Counted from the stretch's first letter, positions 35,136-47,537 are shown. The stretch: DNA of 64,000 bases from Mercurialis annua (GCF_937616625.2 NC_065574.1:2294001-2358000); one strand, 5' to 3'. Program-made: numbers and translations. The notes: a model not told the origin generated them from the sequence alone.

Positions 35136-36639
35136 GAATTCTATTCGTTGCGTTTCATAGTGTATAGACGGAAAAAATGCAGAACGGAAAAAGGCGAAAC
35201 AATATTTTTCTATAAGAATACGATATAAAATGTAAAGTTTTGTAGTTTCAGAAGTGTTTCTAGAAACGGAAATAAAACTGTCAAAATGTAGGATTTGAGA
35301 AATGAGTATGCCTAGTTCCGTGGTGCTGCATTTCAACCCCATGATCATGTCGTGGCTCGTCACTCTTTAACAGTCGATAGACGGTATAACAAAAGATTCT
35401 CAAACCGATGAGAATGGCTATGATCACCAGAGCTGATACGACGTAGTCCACGACTGAACGGTGTTTCTTGCACCCAAAAACAACTCCTAGACAAACCATG
35501 GCTAGATGCAACTATATTTATTTTGTGTTCTAGATAAGTTTTTTCTGGTATATTCTTGGCTTAATAAGAGTCGAACATCACTTGCTTCTTTACCAAGTTT
35601 GGTATATACTATATAGTGATTGTAAAAGAAGAAAAGTTCAAGAATCCTGAAGAACCAGAAGCATTAAAAAGAAAGAAATTCAAGAATCTCTTCATCTTGG
35701 ACAAAGCCTAAAATCCATTATAGTCAGCTTTTTTTTTTTATCTTTGAATTTATATATGCTTTATCCTAGGATTCACCAATTTTCTTATCTTACTTTTGGC
35801 TACCATGTGCTTCTTTACAGAAAATTATTGTGGAATTGTAATGACTTTTTTTTATGCACCAATGCTAATGAAAGTTCTTTATATTTCTGATTAAACTTAT
35901 ACAAAAGTTAAATATCTAAAAAATGTATAGTTATACTGTTTTACAGCTCCTGTTGCATTTAGCTTTTGCCCTGCAATTTCTTATAATCACTTGGAAATCT
36001 AAAATCAATTACTTTTTTTTTTCAACGATAATTCTATTAATGAAGATAACAGTACAAAAATGAAAGCTATATAACAATGATATTTTTTTATATGATCTTT
36101 TAAGGCTGTAGCAACAAAATAAAAGGTAACAAACGTGATACAAGCAAAGATTAAGAAGAAGCTTGATTATGGATCCCGTAAACTTGACACTAAGATAGAC
36201 CGTCGAACGGGAATTTCGATCTTTTTCTTCCGATGAGCCGGAAAATCCACTCGAACCGTTGAAGCGTAGTATTTTTGCCAAACAATCAATCATTTTCTTC
36301 ATCTAGATCTATAAAGATAAAAGTCACAAATCTCTCTATTGTTAAATCTACAAAGACATGACTTTGAAAAACGATTAAATACTAAAGATACTTGGTAGAT
36401 CTAAAAATCAAAACAAAAGAGGTAGCAAAAACCTTAAAATTTATTCCAATATGATAAAATTAAAAATGACCCAATTCGAAATTAAAATTTTTGACAAAGA
36501 TTTATTGAAATAGAGAATATATCTATAATAATTAGTAGTTTGGGCGGAGAGAAGATGATTTTCCGGCTAGCCGGAAGAAATCTTTCCCACCCATAAGTGA
36601 ATGAAAGTTTCTTTAGAAAAAGTGAGAGCACAAATAAGA
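35136..36639. other. Intergenic downstream of the WD40 gene
   Basis: Contains the possible small membrane-protein ORF listed separately. A 97-codon minus ORF at 36009-36302 begins MKKMIDCLAKILRFNGSSGF and then becomes hydrophobic and low in complexity; it has no homologue that I recognise and is not called as a gene. The remainder is AT-rich. Confidence 0.4.
35281..35499 (-). CDS. Possible small single-pass membrane protein (72 aa)
   Basis: The ORF, taken from the ATG at 35499, gives MVCLGVVFGCKKHRSVVDYV, then a long hydrophobic helix (VVSALVIIAILIGLRIFCYTVY) and a polar His-rich tail ending HTHFSNPTF. One clear transmembrane segment with a basic N-side loop, a GC content above the local intergenic level and a compact reading frame argue for a real gene. 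It is convergent with the WD40 gene, whose stop lies about 145 bp away, so the transcripts may overlap. No function is recognised. It could instead be a chance ORF in 3' flanking DNA. Confidence 0.4.
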   Translation of the reverse strand: MVCLGVVFGCKKHRSVVDYVVSALVIIAILIGLRIFCYTVYRLLKSDEPRHDHGVEMQHHGTRHTHFSNPTF

Positions 36640-37094
36640 AGCACGGAAACTTCGATAAAGTTGCGTTTCCCGTTTCGGAAACGTTTCGGAAACCGGAAAC
36701 TCTTGGACACCCGTACGAAACGTTTCGGTCCGTTTCTGTAAATAATAAAAATTAAAATTTGTAAAAAATTTAAAATTATTACCCACAAATAAAAAAATCT
36801 AACTAGTTACCCATAAATTTTACATTCGCATTGCCCACAATATAACAAATATACTTATTTGTGTTGAATTGTATTATATTTTTTATATATTTATAAAATT
36901 TTAAATATTTAGTACATTAAATTGAATTATTTTGTTAATTATCAAAAATATTTAAATAATATTTTTATAAATATATCCCTAAATTTTTGTTATTTACACG
37001 TTTCCCCCACGTTTCGTGTCCTTCATTTTGAAAAACTTTCGTTTCCCCGTGCCCGTTTCGTATCGTTTCCGTTTCCCGTTTCCGTTTCCGTGCT
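36640..37094. mobile_element. Element of the GGAAACGG repeat family, 455 bp
   Basis: The left end AGCACGGAAAC matches the right end read inward, AGCACGGAAACGGAAACGG. Both sub-terminal regions are dense in GTTTC/GAAAC words (CGTTTCGGAAAC, CCCGTTTCG), and the middle is AT-rich. Relatives lie at 30,286 and 53,725. It is non-coding. Confidence 0.6.
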
Positions 37095-38146
37095 ATGTCT
37101 ATCTAAAATCAATTACTATTCATACAAAAATCATGTAAAAAATACTGGATTTTATTGCATTGGCAATATCATCGGATTACATTTATATATGCAAATTCAA
37201 ATTTGATCCGGGGTCAGTTTGGGACTAACATTATTACACAAGTTCGGTTCCAAAAATTATATTTATCCGATCTCGGATTAAATTATTTTCGGACCTACAT
37301 GTAATTTAACTAAAATAAAAAATTTACATCCGCACATAAGATAAATGAATTTAAAATACCAATGAGTCGTGGGTTCACTTCCTCCTCCATGCGCTTCTCC
37401 ATCCAATTATATATATATATATATATTAAAAGTGAATTTAATACGGATTTGGTCTCAAATCAAACTTGATTAAAAAACAATTAAATGCTAAAATTCAGCT
37501 CAAGAGAGTTGGTCTGACTGATCATGTCCGAGTAAATGATGTGCTATAGCTGCTGTTGCTGATGTGTCCTGCTACATGGATCCCTTCAATGACGTGTCCA
37601 GTGCCACATCAGCATGTTACGCCAGCTAGGCCGAGCTGTTTCTTCACAACTCGTTAATGGCATCACACGTGAGAAGTAAGCAGCTGTTTTTCCAGGATTG
37701 GAAGAAGAAAAAGAACGGATGTTTGGTTGTAGCCGCAGGTGTATCTTCCTCTCCAGGTACTCCCTGTTTGTTTCCCGAGAAAATCCCATACAATCGCACT
37801 CTCTATTTCTTTTAATATTTTTGATAGATAGTTTCTTATTGTTCGATTTGAACAGAAAAAAATAGAGAATAATTTTTTGCTAGGTTATTCTTTTCTTAGT
37901 TATAATCCGAATTTCTAGGGTTTCCTGTATTGGTTTATAGCAGTGGCTGATTTAGTTTTACGTAATTTTTTTATAGTTACAGAGCTGATCAATTGCTCAA
38001 ATTTGTGAATCCATGTGTGAACTCGGAGCTACCTAATTACCTTCAGGTATTAATCAGCCATTTTAAACAGTTCAATATTTGTCTGGAGTCATCTCTCGTC
38101 TCAGCTGGATTATTTATTTTTTCCGGTGGTGTTTGATTGTCACAGG
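37095..38146. other. Intergenic and presumed 5' leader of the ASCC1-like gene
   Basis: Holds an (AT)n run at 37409-37426. Sequence around 37,740-38,100 is likely promoter and non-coding 5' exon, because the first coding exon starts at an intron acceptor (CACAG at about 38,146) just before the start codon. No other gene is seen. Confidence 0.4.
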
Positions 38147-38166
38147 GACAGTGTTGTTATTATAGT

Positions 38167-41100
38167 ATGAGCTATAATAAGAAGATGACGGGGCCAAAAG
38201 TTCGTTTGGAAGGATTTGACTGCGGTAATAAGCAAAAGACGGTCACTCGTCTGTGGAGACCAATTTCTACTTTGTCCAATTCTATGGATGGTAATTTTCA
38301 GCCCTTTTTCATATTGGTTGAAGATTAGATTAGAGTCAATTTCGTTTGAAAAAATTGGAGTTGTTTTAGAGTATTATTGGGTTTTTAAGGTGTTCGTAGA
38401 GTGAGTGATGTGTGAATATGTTGAATGCCTGATAAAAGATGTTACTGTTGAGTTAGATGGAGGTCGACTTCGAGAAGCACAGTGTAGTGCATCGAGCTCC
38501 ATGTCAGATTCTCAACAAGTGACAAAGGTTGTTGAAGCTGTTACGGAAATAATTGACTCAACTATCAGTTTAAGCGAGCTGGGTGATCGCATTGATGACA
38601 GATCTTTAAAAGAAGAGTCTATCATTTCTCCTGAAAAGCATTCACTTACAATTGAGGTAAGTTCATGTTTTACTATTTAAAGTTTAGGACTTTATTGTTT
38701 TTTAATCTAAATTATTTGCAATTAAGGTACGGGTTTTTGGCTCAGTCATATGGTATCTGTGACATCTAATATTTTCGGCTGCTGTTATGCTACTGTAGTG
38801 CTCTTTTTCTCTACATATCATCTACCTGTCTGTCCGCCTCTATAAAATTTTATCTCATTGAACTAAGTTGTAATGGTATCAACTTGTATGATATCTAGTG
38901 CTTTTTTTCTTGTAGCCCCAAAGAATCTTGATGTATCATGGTTCTGCATGTCTGTTAGTCGTTAGGCCTACATAGTTAAAGGGTAATTGCCATTTATATT
39001 GTCGATACCTGCCTTCATGTCCAGTTTTATGCAATCCTCGGGCATTATTTCTTCCACATGTTTATTTTATCTATGAGATTATACCGCTCATATCTATTAT
39101 CTCCTGCTGCTGCAATGTCGAACATTGATTTTATGCCTTCTTTCCTAAGCTGTTGTTATGGTTGGACAGCACAGGTCATTTCTGTTGTTTTTTTGACTTC
39201 ATTGCACTTTCCATACTCGAGTTTGTAGGTGGGTGCTTCTCTAATTCGGTTTATCAAAGGAAAAGGGTATGAGTTTCATCATATGAACGTTTTAGAGGAT
39301 CAATTAAATATGTGTTTCCTTATACTTCTAACTTTCCTCCCCCAGAGGATCTAGACAAGTAAAATTTGAAGAGGAGATGGGGGTTAAGATTACCCTTCCA
39401 TCATCAAAGGAGGATGAATCTGTTAGTAAGTTTATCTTAAATTCTCTGCATATGTATACTTCTCCTTTTTGTCATTTTGGTATGTCAAAAATGATCTTAT
39501 GGGTAGCGTTTCTTTTATTTCCTTGATCCTTAGCCCTCTAATTTGAAGAGTTTCATTACATTCTACATGCTAAATGCTAAAACGGCGATGGCCTTTTATT
39601 GTTGCAGTCATTGAAGGCCACTCAATTGATAGCTTAACCAGAGCATCTGAAAAAATACAAGCTATTATAGATGAGGTATGTGGCAATCGCCATTAGCTTA
39701 ACAATATGTGTATTATTCTACTGTCTTTGCATGGTATATATTTGAGTCGCAATTTTGCTTTTTGTCATCTTCTATCAATTCTAGTAGTCTATTGCGTATG
39801 CATGTGGAATGCTGGAAGCTGCACCCTAATACAACACCCGCTTAAAAATATGTTTATTGTTCTACTGTCAAACATTAGCTTAGAAATATGTGTTATTCTA
39901 CTGTTATATATATTTCAGAGGCAGTTTTGCCTTTTGGCATTTTTAATAAATTCTATCAGTCTATTGTGTATGCGTGTGGAATTCCAAAATCTGCATCCTA
40001 ATACAACTGATTGTGCTTAATTGAGGGCGTAGTTATTTATCTGATCATCTCTTTAATTGTGCATGTTAACTGTAAATTCAATTTTCTTCCCCGCACACCC
40101 CTCCCCTTGTTTTAGACATCTTGCTGATGGTCTTTCTTTTCTTTCCTTTTTCCTCTTCCTCTTCTTTTTTCTCTTTGGAGGTTCTGAAATCAGGCAGTTA
40201 AGAGCCCGAATCTTGACTATTCTCACTTCATATCTCTTCCATTGGCTTTACACCCAGAATTGGTTGATAGGCTAATCAACTTTCAGAACTCCATATTGAA
40301 AGAAGGAGTGGAGAGTAATTCCAATGAAGATACAACTGACAATGAAAAAAAGGACCAAGAATCAAGCAAGGGGAATGATGTGGCAGTTGAACTTAAAGTT
40401 GAAGATGACAGACTTGTGAAAGTGGATCTGACTAGTATACCTATGGTTAGTTATGCACCTAAAGCATCAAGGTCACCTACTTTATCTGGTAAGGCTTAAC
40501 AAGCATGTTGTGATATTAGCTTAAAATCTACTTGGAATATTCATTCTTTAGTTGATGCATGATATCAGTATATGGTCTCAATTTTTTATTAAAGGCTGTG
40601 CAATATGTCATCTGTCATTCTTATGAGAGGTGATTCTTTCTTACTACCTGTTAAGTTGCTGAAACGCATGTTTTTTCTGTTTCTTTTGATATCCATTTTG
40701 TTTTTTCCTGCTATTTTGTGTCGTTTATTTGAACTAGTTTCTATGTCACATGCACGGTACATACTACATAGGTAATATATTTATTAGTTTTGAAAAGATT
40801 AAAATTTAATCATATTGTAATTAAAGTTATGGAAAATATTTATAAAATATAAATCTATCATTGATTTCATCAAGTAAAAAAAAAAAATTGCCTTCCGTTT
40901 GGTTCACCGGATATGTTTTCTTGGAAAACATTTTCTTCATTTTCCACTCTTTGGGAAGCTAAAAGAAAAAAAATTCAAAGTAAAATGCTTTCCATCAATG
41001 AAAAATAAATTCACTTTTTTGGAAAATGATTTCCCCTTTTAAGAACGGGAAGTCATTTTTTCAATTTTTTGCCTTGATATATGTGATGTGATCCCATATG

Positions 41101-43035
41101 AGACATTAAATTTCACTTTCTCTATATCTTGTTTACTTTTTAGTTATTAATTTTGTTTAATTTGGTTTTCTATATGGCAACCAAACAATGGAAAATAATT
41201 TATATACCTAATCCTAATAAATGTATTTCTAGAAAAATAATTTATCTTAGATAGAATATTTTCCTGAAACAAACGGAACCTTAGTTATATTGTAAGGTAT
41301 AAATTTAAAATAGTTAACACAACATTTTAAAATGAAGTAGCAAATGGATTGAGGTTATCTCTGTCAATCTATGAAACTATATTCCCATTTTCATCCAAAG
41401 ATGTAACATAGATATGTTTAGGAAAATTCTCACTGATTAATAGTTGTACTTCACAGAATTGGGAATAGACAGATCCATATTCATCAACCCTAAAACATTC
41501 CACTTAACTGTGCTGATGTTGAAGCTTTGGAATAAAGAGCGAGTTAATGCAGCTTCAGAGGTTTTGAAGGTATAGTGTTGTTGTATGACATAAATTTGTG
41601 GGCAATGGCCGAGCGGGCACTAATTGATGATGATATGCCATGTTTTGAAATTTAGAGTGTATCAATGAAAGTGATGGAAGCCCTGGATAATCGACCTCTT
41701 ACGGTCAGGCTCAAGGGGCTGGTACGTAGAAAATGTCTTCATTCTCCTGGTTTCTGTTTGCCTTTTGAACCTTGAACTTTCTTCACAGTCGATTAATTTC
41801 AAATGATTTTAAATTTTAATGAACTTTCTTTGCAAGTGTGTAAGACTAGGAATTCCTGTCACTTTTCTCACGATTTTATGTTTACCGGTTGTCATGTTTT
41901 TTTTTCTTTACCTCTTAAAGGATCTGAACTATTTGCAGGATTGCATGAGAGGTCCCTTATCAAAAGCTCGTGTGATTTATGCTACTGTGGAAGAAATTGG
42001 GAGTGAAGACAGACTTTTAAAAGCTTGTCGTATCCTAAATTGAGCATCAGTAATTTATTGCCTTGTACTATTTTCTCATCTGCTGCATTTAGAAACAAGA
42101 AAACAAAAAGGGAAAAAAATGCTACATAGTAAAATTAGACTCAACTCTTAAGACATTTCTGTCAATTGAGAGAGACACTGCTGGATTTCTTTAACTTTCT
42201 TAGAGGTCATCATTGATGCATTCATTGAGGCGGGACTTGTTCTAGAAAAAGATGCTAAACAAAAGTTAAAGGTACAATCTGTAAACTATTAAATATCCCC
42301 CTTTCAGTTTCTATATGATTGTGCTTGAAATATTTATGTTAAAATTGGAAATATGAGTACAGCTGTATAGATTTTAATATTTTCTTTGCTATCACTATTT
42401 CTTACTTTTGTCTAGCTTATCAATTAAAGTAAAGGATTTACCCTTGCTTTTTCCTAGAGTTGTCTGTAGTTCTTTTCTATTATTTTGTGGCTCATCTTTT
42501 GTCTTATTTTCATTTGTATTGTATATTTTGTATTTGGGATCGGTTAAAAATGATAAATACTGAAATCCTAACTTGACGGGCCTGATGTGCAGCGCCATTG
42601 ACAGCATTGCTTGAATGTCGCAATATTATTCTACTATATATTTTGGTCTAGAAAATTCTAATGTTGAAATGTTGATGTGTTCTTGGATGGCAGTTACACG
42701 CCACACTGATGAATGCAAGGCATAGGAAAGGGTAATAATACTCTTCGTTCCCTGCACTTTCGTTACGTAAACCTGTTTCTCTGCGCTGTATAATTTGATT
42801 AAGCTTCTCAATTTAAATGATGGTGTTTATGTTGTACCTCGAAATTTTCAGGAAGTTCAGGAAACAGAATGATTCCTTCGATGCAAGAGGTATATTCAAA
42901 CAATTTGGATCCAAGGAATGGGGGGAGTATCCTATTGGCGAAGTTCACCTTTCACAGCGTTTTGTATATGATAAGAACGGATATTATCATTGCTGCGCTT
43001 CAATACCTTTTCCCGATAACTCGCGAGCAGATTGA
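38167..43035 (+). CDS. ASCC1-like protein: KH domain plus LigT/AKAP7-type 2H phosphoesterase domain
   Basis: Exons: 38167-38290, 38439-38656, 39229-39266, 39346-39425, 39608-39675, 40194-40488, 41457-41569, 41656-41721, 41939-42029, 42204-42271, 42694-42731, 42852-43035; 1,383 nt, 460 aa, all in phase. The exon 2 acceptor (38438) has a poor pyrimidine tract and is tentative. A KH domain lies at about residues 108-178 (HSLTIEVGASLIRFIKGKGG, then EEEMGVKITLP). The C-terminal half is an AKAP7/LigT-like fold with the two HxT motifs of 2H phosphoesterases, FHLTVLMLKLWNK and KLHATLMNARH, plus LKGLDCMRG and FGSKEWGEYPIGEVHLSQRF. Animal ASCC1 is a subunit of the ASCC complex in transcription and alkylation repair; the plant protein is described only as a predicted LigT. 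It heads the conserved block with TIP2;1, PnsB3, TRZ4 and MTV1. Intron 6 holds a TIR-bearing repeat. Confidence 0.9.
40890..41283. mobile_element. TIR-bearing repeat in ASCC1-like intron 6
   Basis: The left end (CTTCCGTTTGGTTCACCGGA) and the right end read inward (GGTTCCGTTTGTTTCAGGAA) are inverted. Interior words TTTTCTTGGAAAACATTTTC and GGAAAATGATTTCCC add short palindromes. Target duplications could not be resolved, so the superfamily is uncertain. Confidence 0.5.
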
Positions 43036-44558
43036 TTCACAATTTAGGTTTCACACTTCAACTTGAGTACATAACTAGAAAAATTACTCAAATGGAACTT
43101 GTAAATCCTTATGCATCTCCAACATTTTTAAAAAGACTTAATTGCTGCTATAGTATGCATGCTTGCAACTAGCTTTTGTTTTCTGCATCTTGAGGGTTAA
43201 ATTTTGTTGAATTTTTTTACCAACAATGCAGGTCACTAAATGTATTAAGACAAAAACTGTTAGCGTACGGAAAAACACACGTCTTTCTAATTTTTTACAT
43301 GTCATTTAAAAGTCACCATATGTTTTGAGGTAAAGTATATAGTTTGATAACTTGAAATATGATGAATATTTATTTCTGTTCATGGAAGCAGAAATTCACT
43401 AGAAATTATGCAGTGACCATCCTTATGTTGCTAAAATCGAAGTTTGGTTATCAAAATATAAGAATTTCAAAGTTGATAACCTTTTTATGAAAGTACTATA
43501 ATCTGGTAATCATTTTCTTTTATAATCTGCAACTTGACTACTAGAAGTATCTGCAACCATCCGTATGTTTTATTTTATATGCCTATAGTATTTAATGTAG
43601 TTCACCGTAAAATGTGAAAAAACTTAATTTTTGCTTTGAAAGAATTTCCAACCTTATCAGTCATCTGTTTGCGCTTTGCAATTTCAGATTGAAAGCAAGC
43701 CTAATGCATCCAAAATGTACAAATATAATGTTCAGTTCATAGTACGAAGTTGCATACAGGTAACTTATTGTATGTATTCATATAATATTAAAGCAATTTA
43801 GACAAGTCCATGTGATGTTTCACTGTGTCTTGAAATGAAAGAATTTCTTTTTTTATGCAATTGATTTTGCTCTACCAAATCATATGAGTACACAGTCATC
43901 AATTATGAATTGTCTATATCAACCATTTAAGGGGAAAAAATTGAGTTGAAATCCGGTACGATTTGCCAATTCACTGCCCCAAATACATGCCTAATGGTAG
44001 GTAAAGTCGTGCATTCTGTTCGAATTGAATCAAACAAAATTAAAATTTTGCTTTTAAAATTTGCAAGGATGTAATTTCAAACTAGATTTTTCGATTTGGT
44101 TTGAGTCAAGGACTCAAGATTATTATTTGTTTCGGTTTTTCGATTTTATTAGGCTTTTTTTTTCTAACCTATCATTATTAGGTACAACGGAATCACATAG
44201 TGGGATATCCAAAATCCCTTTTTCAATTGGTTAAGATGACAAAAGAAGGAACAAAGAGAGGAAAATTTCAAAAAGAAAAGGCAAAACAAGAAAAATAATT
44301 ACATTCAATTTTTTTTTGATGGAATACAATCAATTGATTTGAACACTAAAACACAATAATAAATAGTGCAAACAACCCCATCAAGTCCTAGAGATTCCTT
44401 TCTAATTTTTTTCTAACAATTTAGCCGGCCTCATTAATTAATCATATCCTAAGTAGAATTAAGAGTTTAATTTAAAAAAACTTGTGTTTCAACAAATATG
44501 TCTTATTTACTTATGATTAGGATTAAAATATAATCTCAACAATACATAATGTGATATA
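43036..44558. other. Intergenic downstream of the ASCC1-like gene
   Basis: This is the 3' flank of the ASCC1-like gene, with an isolated exon-like segment at 43688-43759 (listed separately) and CGGTTTTTCG-type hAT-like remnants near 44,000-44,160. A 43,370-43,500 segment resembles the duplicated sequence in the bHLH intron. No complete gene. Confidence 0.4.
43688..43759 (+). other. Isolated exon-like segment with splice consensus
   Basis: A 72-nt segment, open in one frame (IESKPNASKMYKYNVQFIVR..), preceded by a pyrimidine-rich tract and ATTTCAG and followed by CAG/GTAACT. Its base composition is richer than the surroundings. It could be a spliced 3'-UTR exon of the ASCC1-like gene or a relic exon of a lost gene. 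I do not recognise the peptide. Confidence 0.3.
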
Positions 44559-45215
44559 CAGTCGACCCTCTGATAATTAATACACATGGTGGATCAAAAA
44601 ATTATTAATTATTAGAATTATTAATTTATTGAATTTGTATAAAAAAAATTATAACAAATATTTTAAAGCATCTACATTAATAGACCTAATATTAATATTA
44701 TATTATAAAAAAACTAACTAAATACACTTTACAATCACTCAATTTAAAAGAAATAATTTTATATTCAATTTAAAAAATATCAATTGATATCAAACCAAAA
44801 AAATAATTATTAAGAATTTGTATCCATAAAGTAAAATAATTTTTAATATTTTTTATACTAGAAATACTTTACTTATAGTAATTTGTTTATCTAATAACTT
44901 CTTTTAAAATTTCTCAAAAAAATAAGAAAGTCATAATTTGATGGTATTTTAACTTCCACTTTATGAATTAAGGTTAGTATTGCCTCAAATAAATCATCAA
45001 TTGTTATATATTTTTTTTAAAAAATATCTCTAATAATTAATATTCATATAAAATATATTTTAAATTTTTTTAATTATTAAATAATAGAATTATTAATTAT
45101 CCGACATGGAACGAAGTTGGTTCTTTCAATTTTCTATTAATTATTAGAATTATAATTATTAGAGGGTCGACTGAATTATTAATTTATAGAATATTAATTA
45201 TTAGAGGGTCGACTG
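44559..45215. mobile_element. Tc1/mariner-like non-autonomous element, 657 bp
   Basis: The ends CAGTCGACCCTCTGATAATT and, read inward, CAGTCGACCCTCTAATAATT are nearly identical inverted repeats flanked by TA on both sides (44557-44558, 45216-45217). TA duplication and CAGT-type termini fit Tc1/mariner elements. A second copy of the right end, ATTAGAGGGTCGACTG, occurs internally at about 45,158-45,173, suggesting a duplicated or nested end. No transposase is encoded. Confidence 0.75.
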
Positions 45216-46279
45216 TATTCTCAATTATTATTAGACTAACAAAATAATTAAAAACAGTTACACTAAGACAAAATGAAATTAAAATTCTGAAACATATATT
45301 TATGATATTAAAGTCCCACAATTCTATCCATTCAATTTTCAAATCCTACAATAAGCTATTTAAGTTGCAGCCAATATTTCAGAACATGGTCGGTGCCCCT
45401 TTGTGGTCCAAAGTTAGTCATGCCCCAATCACTGCACTTTTCTAAGGGATATTTGAAAAAAAAAACACCTATTTACGTTTGTAGCGATTTAAGTACGGTT
45501 TTTACGATTTCACCAAATGATATCATTTTTTGCTGTTTTTAATGAATAAAATGATATTGAATGATGGAATAAGAGTATTAAATACTAAAAAAATTAAAAA
45601 GAACAGCCATTTTGTAAATTTTTAAAAAATGTGTTTAATTACAAACTTGAAAATCAGAGTTTTGTTTTTACAAATAACCCTTTTTTATAACAGTCTTAGT
45701 TCTCTCACATCACTCGACCCTATCCGCTCCCTACGGCTGTATGAAAATTGAATCAAACTGTATAATCGAAACAAGCAAATTAATTTCAATTCGCTAATTA
45801 TTATTTTTGGTTTCGTCCGGTTATATTTTGAATATAAAAAATTAATTGAAATTTACTATAAACCAAACCAAAAAAAAATCAAAATCAATTGATTTTGTTT
45901 GATAAATTATTTTCGGAAAAAATAAAATTTCAAATTTTAGGTTGGGTACCAACTTAATACACACCCCTTCCACTCCCTCTCACATACTGAGTTGGTAACA
46001 TGGAATAATAATAATTGATATGCATCCAGACAGTTCTATTAAATAAAAGTTAATGACAGCTAGGACTGCATTCAGCAACCTGATTGGATATGCATGTCCA
46101 TTACTATCTCCCATATTCCCTCTATCCTTACTCACTTATATAAATTAATTTAATACTTTCATAGTTAGACTTATATTTAATAAATAATATTTCTTAGAGA
46201 TAATCCGCATATACTATGATTGATTTCTTCTAGTATTACATTTTAAAAATTAATGCTACCATAACAAACTTATATACCT
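45216..46279. other. Intergenic, hAT-like remnants only
   Basis: AT-rich DNA with CGGTTATATTTTG / CCAAACCAAAA-type segments at 45,740-45,970 ending near ACACACCCCTTCC, degenerate relatives of the TAGGGGTG family. No gene. Confidence 0.4.
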
Positions 46280-46288
46280 ATTCTATTA

Positions 46289-46668
46289 GGCTTAATGGCA
46301 AAAAAACTCAAACCTTTACGACTTGTTGCAATTATATTCAAACCTTTTAATTTTTACAATAATATCAAAATTGCATTATTTTGTTGCAATAATATCCAAA
46401 TTGCACTTTTTATGTGAATTTTTTTGAGTTTTTTGCCATTTTTAGGGACTTTTACTATATTATTATACATCAAAATATAATAATATCCTAATATTTTAAT
46501 TGAAAACAACAAATTTAGCCATCAATTTGACTATTATTGCTACAAAAAATACAATTTGGATATTATTGCAACAAAAAAATGCAATTTGAATATTATTGCA
46601 AAAATTAAAAGGTTTGGATATAATTGCAACAAGTCGTAAAGGTTTGGGTTTTTTTTTGCCATTAGGCC
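46289..46668. mobile_element. Foldback MULE-type MITE, 380 bp
   Basis: A perfect 9-bp duplication, ATTCTATTA, flanks it (46280-46288, 46669-46677). The arms of about 120 bp are nearly complementary: GGCTTAATGGCAAAAAAACT on the left against GGCCTAATGGCAAAAAAAAA read inward from the right, both with ACCTTTACGACTTGTTGCAA and AATATCCAAATTG. The minus ORF across it is an artefact of the repeat. Confidence 0.88.
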
Positions 46669-46677
46669 ATTCTATTA

Positions 46678-47436
46678 AGCAATTCATAACTGAGAAAATT
46701 CATTTACTAATGATTAGGGTATAAACCTAACGAAACGAATTAATTGAAATGTCAAATTTGGTTCGGTTTGATATTATATTATTTTTTAAGTTGGTTTGGT
46801 TTTGGCCATAACAAAGTAATCTACTTGCTCAAAAATATTCAATTTTTTTTTAATTTATAGCCAAACTTTTTAAAAATAGAACTCTTATCTAGATTTTGAT
46901 AAATTTATTTAACTGTAGCCAATTATTTAGTTTATGAAAAGGCCAAATTTTCTTTTCTTCTTCTTTGTTTATGACTATACATATTAATTCTGCCAATTGT
47001 AGCCTAAATTGAATAAGTATATTTCGATTAGAAAAGGCTAGGTTGGATCATGAATTAAAAAGTAAATCAAAAAGGTTTTTTTTTTCAATGAATATGTCTA
47101 ATTGGATACAGCTGAATTAATTTATTAAAATTTTGTTAAATTTACCTTTTTTTAAAGGTCTCATAAATGAACAAAGGAAAAAAAATGGATATTTTTAGTG
47201 GTTACACATAAAAATTCAATTAGGTTGTAGTACAAAATAGTCTGAAATAACCAAATCAAATCGAAAAATCAACCGAACTAGCTAGTTCGGTTCGGTTTGA
47301 AAAATTTAACATCTAAAAACTTTGGTTCAATTTGATTTTAGGAAAAATTACTATAATACCCTTAAAAACAACTCATGACTCCATTGAATAATATACCTAA
47401 TTTTTGGATAGGCTTCTACAATGTACCAACTCATTG
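46678..47436. other. Intergenic: TIP2;1 upstream region
   Basis: AT-rich promoter-side DNA with GGTTCGGTTTGA-type hAT-like remnants at 46,750-46,810 and 47,215-47,345. No ORF or RNA gene. Confidence 0.5.
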
Positions 47437-47445
47437 TATATAAAT
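47437..47445 (+). promoter_or_regulatory. TATA box of TIP2;1
   Basis: TATATAAAT lies 93 bp upstream of the TIP2;1 start codon, in a position consistent with a short leader of about 60 nt. It is the only strong TATA consensus close to that gene. Confidence 0.65.
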
Positions 47446-47537
47446 ATGTGACTTGATAAAGCCATTCTTGTGCTATTTGAATACATTCTCCATTATTTCT
47501 CTCATTTTTTCCATTTACACTATAGTTTTTTAAAAAA

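Noticed and set aside
36009..36302. 97-codon minus ORF starting MKKMIDCLAKILRFNGSSGF
   Set aside because: The first 45 residues look gene-like, but the rest is hydrophobic low-complexity sequence, no exons could be joined and no homologue was recognised.
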